DNA of 64,000 bases from Halichondria panicea (lineage: Eukaryota > Porifera > Demospongiae > Suberitida > Halichondriidae). The stretch covers positions 1,812,669 to 1,876,668 of the forward strand of contig NC_087386.1 in assembly GCF_963675165.1 (NCBI RefSeq), in the 5' to 3' direction. A program made the position numbers and the translations under genes. Below, one piece after another: positions 58,581 to 64,000 of the stretch (within the stretch, counting starts at the first letter, position 1; each line of letters begins with the position of its first letter). Below the pieces are notes generated by a model that saw nothing but the letters and a program-made list of their open reading frames with translations, searched no databases and was not told the DNA's origin.

Positions 58581-59893
58581 ACTGCTCTGCTCATCAGTGG
58601 CTATATAATTATTGTGATGCTCTCACTTGTAATCAAGGTAAATATAGAAGTAGACATTTGAAGATTAATGTCATTTTGTATTCCAACTGTTTTAGTGAAC
58701 CCTACGACGTATCGACGTCTGTGGTCAGATATTGGGAATGATTACAATGGTGTTCCCATTACCTATCCACCAAATTGTATGCTGCAAATTCTTTAAGAGA
58801 TCTCCATCCTTTGTGACTATATGATGTGGTACAGAGCAATCATTCCATCTCCTCCTGATCTCAGTTACTGCTCAGTTTCTTGAACAGTCCGCCAACAGAA
58901 TCAGTTTGCCAGACATTACAATATCAGTAGTTCATTATGGAATTTCAAGCTGGATATTTGATAATGAAGATCTGGCTCAGACAGACAACCAAATCAGAAC
59001 TGTTAGTATTCAACCATTCAAACCACTTAAAGCCCTGACCCTCAGAATTAGGTTCCAATTCACAGCATTGCATGATTTGATTGGGTCTTTCTGAGTGAAA
59101 TACGCAACCAACTTTACAACCAGAAGTTTATAACATTTCAAATGACATCGTCAAATATTATCCAGCCAAGTGCAGACGACCTGAGAAGAGGATCAACAGA
59201 ATTAGTGTGCACTGTTTCCAGTGAAGGATTGTACGTATGGCAGTGGAAGAGAGATAATGCTATAATAGAAAATAAAGGGGGCTACAGAATCACCATGTGT
59301 GAAGGAAACAACACCATAATTCTACAGAATGGCACTGTCGTCCCTAGTATCATTTTCAACATCACAATTCACAACCTTTTATCAGCTGATGGAGGTAACT
59401 ACACGTGTCGTGGTGTCAGAGGAGAGAGTGTCACTCAACTCACAATAGTAGAAGGGACTGATCCAAATATATTATCCCAAACGTCTATGAAGGGTGAGTG
59501 TTTAAATAGTGACTGATTTTGTTTTCATTATACACCTATAATGATATCAATAATTATATGTTTGGTTTCAATACTTAATTAACAGCTGTAAACACGATTG
59601 TTTTTACAGTAAATATTACCCCCACTCCACCCCCTGGCAACGAAACTACCACTCGTGTCTCTGGGAGGGACGAAACCATTGTCACCATAGCAGCTGCAGT
59701 AGTGACTGTACTCATCATCAACACTGAAGCTGTACAAGTACCTAATTCTCTCTCCATACAAGAAAGGGAGGACACCTCAATTTCTGTGCAGGATGTGACA
59801 TAGGAAAAGATTGCCGAAAGGAGCAGTATGTTATTGACAAAGAACGAAGCCTACATGTGTGTGTCAACCCTTCTATACCTAGACAGCAACTAA
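58581..59893 (+). pseudogene. U26: heavily degraded Ig receptor unit at the array edge
   Basis: The signal exon remnant (58581-58637) has lost its ATG to a deletion. Exon 2 starts at 58696 in NPTTYRR form but has stops and large losses, with most of the middle of the N-domain missing. Near 59295 the sequence jumps from the YRIT strand of Ig1 directly into the CEGNNT strand of Ig2, fusing the two half-domains and removing the intron. Exon 4 begins at 59610. The membrane helix is deleted (junction near 59709), and the first tail tyrosine codon is TAG (59800-59802). YMCV remains; the tail frame ends at 59893. Confidence 0.8.
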
Positions 59894-60491
59894 CGAATTT
59901 TTGTCAAGCATATCCCACTAGGTCCCTACTGCGCATGCGCTATCTGGTAGTGAAGGTGTCACGTGCTTCCATTCTCGTGAGTTATTGTTGTCAAGAAAAG
60001 ATGGCGACACTACACAAGACATAAAACTTTTGGATTCTCTCAGGATCTATACTCGTACTCTATAGAGAAGGTCTATGTAGGCAGTCGAAGTGAAACAAGA
60101 AAAAGGACGAAAATTGAACTTGTCAGATTATATCAATATAACTTTTGAGTTGTCTGACTTTTTCTTTGTTGGCCCAAGAAATTTACTTTGTAGTCGAGTC
60201 ATAAACGACTGCAAAACATTGATTATTTGGTGAGAGGTATAGGAGCATTAGTAGTAGCCATTGCATGCTGTGTAGCTGTGTGTGTGTACGTGTAATGTGT
60301 GTTCACTGTGGCTTTTAATATCTCAAGAATTTTGACACGTCAATACAGTACTCCTAACTAGAGTAGGTTTGTTTGAAGACATGAGGGTGACCAGAAATGA
60401 AATGAGGCCAGACCATTAAACAGAGATGCATGAGATATAAGCTCTGTAGATTACTTCGTGTTATTTATAATCAAAAATAAACCTCTCCAAG
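59894..60491. other. Non-array intergenic DNA and PNUTS promoter region
   Basis: The array similarity ends here. The segment holds the promoter-like motifs listed below and otherwise unremarkable AT-rich sequence. No exon of the downstream gene could be placed in it with confidence, although its 5' UTR and start exon may lie here. Confidence 0.5.
59931..60006 (+). promoter_or_regulatory. NRF1-like, E-box and YY1-like site cluster
   Basis: GCGCATGCGC (59931-59940) matches the palindromic NRF1 core, CACGTG (59960-59965) is a perfect E-box, and AAGATGGCG (59998-60006) matches a YY1/initiator-type site. Three housekeeping-type motifs within 76 bp, about 800 bp before the first recognised PNUTS exon, suggest its promoter. 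The ATG in the last motif opens only a 7-codon frame. Confidence 0.45.
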
Positions 60492-60713
60492 ATGTACATC
60501 GTGTTGATTTTATCCTGTCTAGTTCAACTTGTTTGTCTCCTCGCTACAGAACGTATTGACCGTACGTCACCATGGAAACTAAAGCCGAACCGACACCTAC
60601 CAGTGGACGAACAGATGTGCGTTAGTATCTCGGTTGATTTTGATCCGTTTTGGACACCCCATTATTTTGATAAATCGACTCTTTATAAATTTCAGTTCTC
60701 GTGTGGTCAGTGA
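60492..60713 (+). CDS. Possible small secreted protein, 73 aa (uncertain)
   Basis: ATG at 60492 opens a frame whose first 19 residues (MYIVLILSCLVQLVCLLAT) look like a signal peptide, followed by a polar segment with two Cys and aromatic residues. No family is recognised. It lies between the promoter-like cluster and the first PNUTS exon, so it may be chance sequence in a PNUTS intron or 5' region. Joining it to the next exon would give the wrong frame. No polyadenylation signal was found close by. Confidence 0.2.
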   Translation: MYIVLILSCLVQLVCLLATERIDRTSPWKLKPNRHLPVDEQMCVSISVDFDPFWTPHYFDKSTLYKFQFSCGQ

Positions 60714-60807
60714 AAGATATATCTGGGTTTGGGTTTATTTGCGTACCCCAATTATTATACTGTTACATGCAATGTAATCACTTGAATCTTGCTCTTGCAT
60801 CGTGTAG

Positions 60808-61538
60808 TCAGTGAAGGAGTATCCCCCGGCACTCTCACTATTGGAGCAGTTGGACCACCTGCTGGGGACCACTGGATCCATTAAGAGCACTAAAGACATC
60901 CCCGAGTTTATCAAGTGAGAGAGACGTTGTGTGTACACGCATGCTCGAGGTCATTCAGTCATCATTTTGATTGGTCCTTGCCTTAAAAGGAAGTACAATA
61001 CAGTGCTCGTTCAGTTCTTTGCAGTGTATGTTGTGTGCTATTGTGTCACCTTTGTTCCTCTAGTTATGGTCTCTTTTGAAAGGAAGCACAGTATCTTTGA
61101 ATCGTTGATAATTGATACTCTATACATGTAGTACAATAAATAGCCTTCACAAAGGAAAGCTTCAACAGTTGTTATTGTTGGGCAAACTGTATAGCCAGAT
61201 ACCCTCAGTTTCAATGTGCTAGAGATTTATGGTTTCAATTAGCCTCCTTCACCGGCCTTCAAAGAGAAAAGAAGCGTTTAATTCCCTGATGTGAATTGCG
61301 GCCTTGAATCAAGGCTAGGTTTCAATGTGCTAGAGATTATGGTTTCAATGTATTAGCTATAATTAATCGTGATGATTAGAGATTGACAGATAATTCAGAG
61401 ACCACTTCTTGTCCTTGTGGTTGATTGTTTGTTGTCTCCAGGGTGATGCAGGTGTCACAGTTTCTAGTGAGTCGATGCATTGTCCTCAACGTCATTAAGT
61501 CAACCAAGTCACAGTCCACGCTGGAGGAGTAAGTCACA

Positions 61539-61626
<88 letters not shown>

Positions 61627-63529
61627 TGATGTTGTTTTATTGCAGTATAGCTTAATAGCCTTCAATGCTTGATAGCCTTCATGCTTGATAGCTTCATGCT
61701 TTGCACAAAATTGAAAGCAAATCTGTACCAATTGTGTGTTACTGTATCTATTTGCCTCTGTATAGTAATACAGTGTACATGTACATGTGTGTGTGTCCCC
61801 TGTGATGAACTACTATACCTGACCAATCACAATGGAGGTTAAATCGATTTAATGAGTCTGAGGGAACCCCTGACTGTAATTAACATGTGCTCCCAATTGA
61901 AAGTTATTATCATTATGTCATTTCCAGGCTGATGCAAGCTGGAGGGTGGACTGTTCTCAACCTGTGGCTGGCCGAGGCTAAGAAAGGACACAACATGGCC
62001 CTCCTAGTGGAACTGTTGCAGGTACTTGTACTCTGTGCCTAGGGGCTGCATGTAGACGATCATTTTAGTGGCTAACTTTTAGGGTCCATAGCTGTAGTTT
62101 AGAAGATCCGTGATTTAAAACGTGTTGGGTAGCTAAGTAAGCCATCACATGACATACGTAATTGATGCAGCCATAATTTGCCGAAACACCAAGGCATAAT
62201 CTCTAATGTGTGACTTTGTACAGTAGCTAGCTTTACTGAAGTCTAGCTCCTATTTACTTGACTGAGTGCTTGACTGACTTTGCAGGTGCTGGAAAGACTG
62301 CCTGTGACGGTGGATGCCCTCAAGCAAGGCAATATGGGGAAGCTAATAAAGCAGCTGTCAAAAGCAGAGAATCCAGGTGAGCTGTTCAGGCAATAACTAC
62401 GTCCAAACGTACAGAGCCTTTTAAGTAGTAGCTGTGAGGATTGCTTCTGTCAAGACAATGTACTGTTCTACTCTATGACCACAGAAGTTTCTATTGTGTA
62501 GTTGGTTATCATGTGGTTTCTATTCACACACAGAGGTGAAGTCGTCTGCCAGTAATATCCTTGCTAAGTGGATGGCCATCTTCAGAGGACCACCAACTCC
62601 TTCAGGTGAGCATAACAGTCTGTCGTAATCTGACACATTGACCTTCCACCCCTTGTTTCTGAACACCCCCTCCATCACACACACTCAACTCCCTCCCCCC
62701 CCCACACACACACACAGCTGGCAAAGTCGAGGCCCCTTCCGAAGAACAACATCGCAGCAACAGTTTCAGTGAAGACGATCCGGCGAAACCATCCAAACCT
62801 AAAAAAGACAAAGCAGACAAGAAATCTTTGAGCACCAAGAAAAAAGAGAGTAAATCCTCCAAGCCCCCCGTAGGTCCTCCTGTGGAGTCCATCCAACCTC
62901 CCCCTGGCCCGATGGTGGCACTGGGTAGACCAAGGGACAAGCCAGTCAAGAGACTCAGAGACCCTCTACTGGCTAAGAGTGGACAGCCCCCACTGGAGAA
63001 GAGAGTCAAGGGGAACAATGGTGAGAGGTGGTTCACCAACCCTATGCCATTTGCAGCTTGTTCATGCAAGTATAGTAACAACAAGAGTATAATTTAGTCT
63101 AAGAGTTGAATAATAGTAGAGGCTGTGGATTTCATGGTGGTAGGTTGGAGCTCTCCCACACTGTACAGCCACCATTGTGTAACTGATTTGTCAACTCTAT
63201 ACTTACAGACCCCAAAGGTATCAAGGGTCCCAAGGAAAGCGAAGGTTTCATGGCCTTCCTTAGCAACCAGGTCGCAACTAAGCAAAAGAAAGTCAAGAAA
63301 ATCCCCAAAATAGCCAAAATGAACCGAACTAATTCTGTGACCAGTGACACGAACGAGGCGAGACCAGAGGTGACCACACCCACTGCAGACACACCCACTT
63401 TACCAGCACCAGAGGAGGAGGAAGAAGAGATGGAGGTTACAAATAGTGCAAAGAAGAAGAAAGTGTCGTGGGCAAGTGATGACAACCTCGCTGTCATGCA
63501 CTACTTTGAGCTCGACGAATCAGAAAGAG
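60808..63529 (+). CDS. PPP1R10: PNUTS (PP1 nuclear targeting subunit) homologue, partial at both ends
   Basis: Seven exons in frame: 60808-60914, 61442-61528, 61928-62021, 62286-62376, 62534-62605, 62718-63020 and 63209-63529. The first five encode a TFIIS N-terminal (LW) domain, with LLEQLDHLLG, SRCIVLNV, GGWTVLNLWL, LERLPVTVDALKQ, LVKQLSK-like LIKQLSK and NILAKWMAIFRG. Exon 6 is Lys-rich and then Pro-rich (PPVGPPVESIQPPPGP). Exon 7 is basic, then acidic (PEEEEEEME), and ends with KKKVSW and HYFELDESERG, matching the RVxF-type PP1 docking motif and the following block of PNUTS. PNUTS holds protein phosphatase 1 in the nucleus, in a complex with WDR82/TOX4 that acts on RNA polymerase II termination. 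The start exon was not found; a TAG directly before 60808 shows it must be upstream. A frame ending shortly after 63529 is possible, but continuation by splicing is more likely. Confidence 0.85.
61208..61351. repeat. Tandem 23-bp repeat split by the 78-bp element
   Basis: Without the element, the flanks read as about two and a half copies of a GGTTTCAATGTGCTAGAGA-type unit. This explains the longer direct repeat seen on either side. Confidence 0.5.
61231..61326. mobile_element. 78-bp TAGCCT...AGGCTA element with 9-bp target duplication, PNUTS intron
   Basis: Element 61240-61317 begins TAGCCTCCTTC and ends CAAGGCTA, between GGTTTCAAT copies at 61231-61239 and 61318-61326. The termini equal those of the array-flank elements, but the interior differs. 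It includes GCCTTGAATCAAGGC, a subterminal hairpin. It sits in a locally repeated 23-base motif. Confidence 0.65.
61539..61623. repeat. (CA)n microsatellite, about 42 units
   Basis: An uninterrupted CA run that starts about 10 bases after the PNUTS exon-2 donor (61529-61530). In the opposite strand it creates long Val-Cys open frames that are not genes. Confidence 0.95.
61648..61705. repeat. Short minisatellite, TAGCCTTCATGCTTGA-like
   Basis: About three imperfect tandem copies of a 16-17-base unit (TAGCCTTCAATGCTTGA, TAGCCTTCATGCTTGA, TAGCTTCATGCTT) just after the CA run in the same intron. Confidence 0.6.
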
Positions 63530-64000
63530 GTGTGTAGTGTATGTACATGTAACTAACGAACGTGCATGTACATGTGTCTGCATGGGGAGACAGTTTTGAG
63601 GATGTACACATACATGACTGTACATGTATGTCCCCTTCATTATGAACGGCATCTGTAACTAGAGTTCTCAAATTCAACAATTTTCTAATTAGAAGGAGTC
63701 TGTTCAGATGTTATGCTCAAATTTCAAATTTGGAATGGGCTATGATCGATTTCCCATTCACAATGGGCTATAAGTATAGTCCATTGTATTTTGTCAAAAA
63801 CAGTCCCACATTTGATTTTAGCACAGTATCTAAAAGGCCTATAGATCTATAAGCTTTCAGAAAATTCAATGTTATTGGACCAACGCCACTAAAGTTATGG
63901 CCGTTCTATTTAACGCTAGCTACATTGTAATAAAACGAAATTTCGTACTACATTGTACAACGTGCTGTACATTAATTGTGCCTGTAGAGTAAAAATATGT
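63530..64000. other. PNUTS intron to window end
   Basis: AT-rich, with a CATGTACATGT-type simple stretch (63540-63630) and an imperfect repeat of AATGGGCTAT (63736 and 63763). No exon resembling the expected continuation was seen. Confidence 0.4.

Noticed and set aside
1-59893. CRISPR array or prokaryotic operon as explanation for the repeated units
   Set aside because: Units are 1.5-2 kb spliced genes with GT-AG introns, signal peptides and polyadenylation signals. There are no short regularly spaced repeats and no ribosome binding sites.
1-59893. Naming the genes as Hydractinia Alr or a sponge receptor tyrosine kinase
   Set aside because: No kinase domain is present, and the N-terminal domain does not match what I know of Alr. 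Only the overall architecture is comparable.
60492-60807. Joining the 73-residue signal-peptide frame to PNUTS as its first exon
   Set aside because: The candidate donor after TCGTGTG leads into exon 60808 in the wrong frame, and a secretory signal does not fit a nuclear PP1 subunit.
61376-61731. Minus-strand Val-Cys repeat proteins around 61.5 kb
   Set aside because: These are translations of the (CA)n microsatellite, not genes.
1-64000. tRNA or rRNA genes
   Set aside because: No cloverleaf with A/B boxes and no rRNA-like conserved blocks were seen.

Overview
The window looks like a compact invertebrate animal genome. It is AT-rich, with GT-AG introns of about 50-190 bp, intact and broken members of one tandem gene family, small inverted-repeat transposons, and at the right end a conserved single-copy eukaryotic gene (PNUTS/PPP1R10). 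The compact introns and the array of immunoglobulin receptors fit a demosponge best, but a cnidarian or another early-branching animal cannot be excluded from sequence alone.

Positions 1-59893 hold a tandem array of 26 related units, called U1-U26 here. Each full unit encodes a type I membrane receptor of about 545-558 residues. The order is: signal peptide (exon 1, MILFLTALLISGYCDA), an unrecognised N-terminal domain of about 170 residues plus a first Ig domain (exon 2), a second Ig domain, a Thr/Pro stalk, one membrane helix, and a short tail with two invariant tyrosines (YEEI, 13 residues, YVCV). All internal introns are phase 1. In 3-exon units, exon 3 carries Ig2, stalk, membrane helix and tail. 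In 4-exon units a phase-1 intron separates Ig2 from the stalk-membrane-tail exon. Eight units read as intact (U2, U4, U11, U12, U16, U18, U21, U25), and U6 is intact if a GC splice donor is used. The other 17 carry nonsense codons, frameshifts, deletions, transposons or an inversion. All units are on the + strand except U23, which lies in a clean 2.9-kb inversion (50717-53606) that also cut off the start of U24.

The array has grown by block duplication: U3-U4 match U18-U19, U8-U10 match U20-U22, and U9-U10 resemble U12-U13. Crossovers have also exchanged N-domain, Ig and tail types between units. A fast-evolving Ig receptor array with paired-tyrosine tails is the type of locus that mediates allorecognition or innate immunity elsewhere (Hydractinia Alr, Botryllus FuHC, vertebrate KIR/LILR). 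That role is inferred here, not shown.

From about 59.9 kb the sequence changes character. A promoter-like segment (palindromic GCGCATGCGC, a CACGTG E-box, an AAGATGGCG YY1-like site) precedes seven coding exons of a PNUTS homologue (60808-63529). These exons encode a TFIIS N-terminal (LW) domain, a Lys/Pro-rich linker and a KVSW PP1-docking motif. The gene continues past the window end. Mobile elements include a 729-bp TA-flanked inverted-repeat element inside U15, a 110-bp near-perfect hairpin inside U17, and a tiny element family (56 and 78 bp, termini TAGCCT/AGGCTA, 9-bp target duplications) found both in array flanks and in a PNUTS intron.
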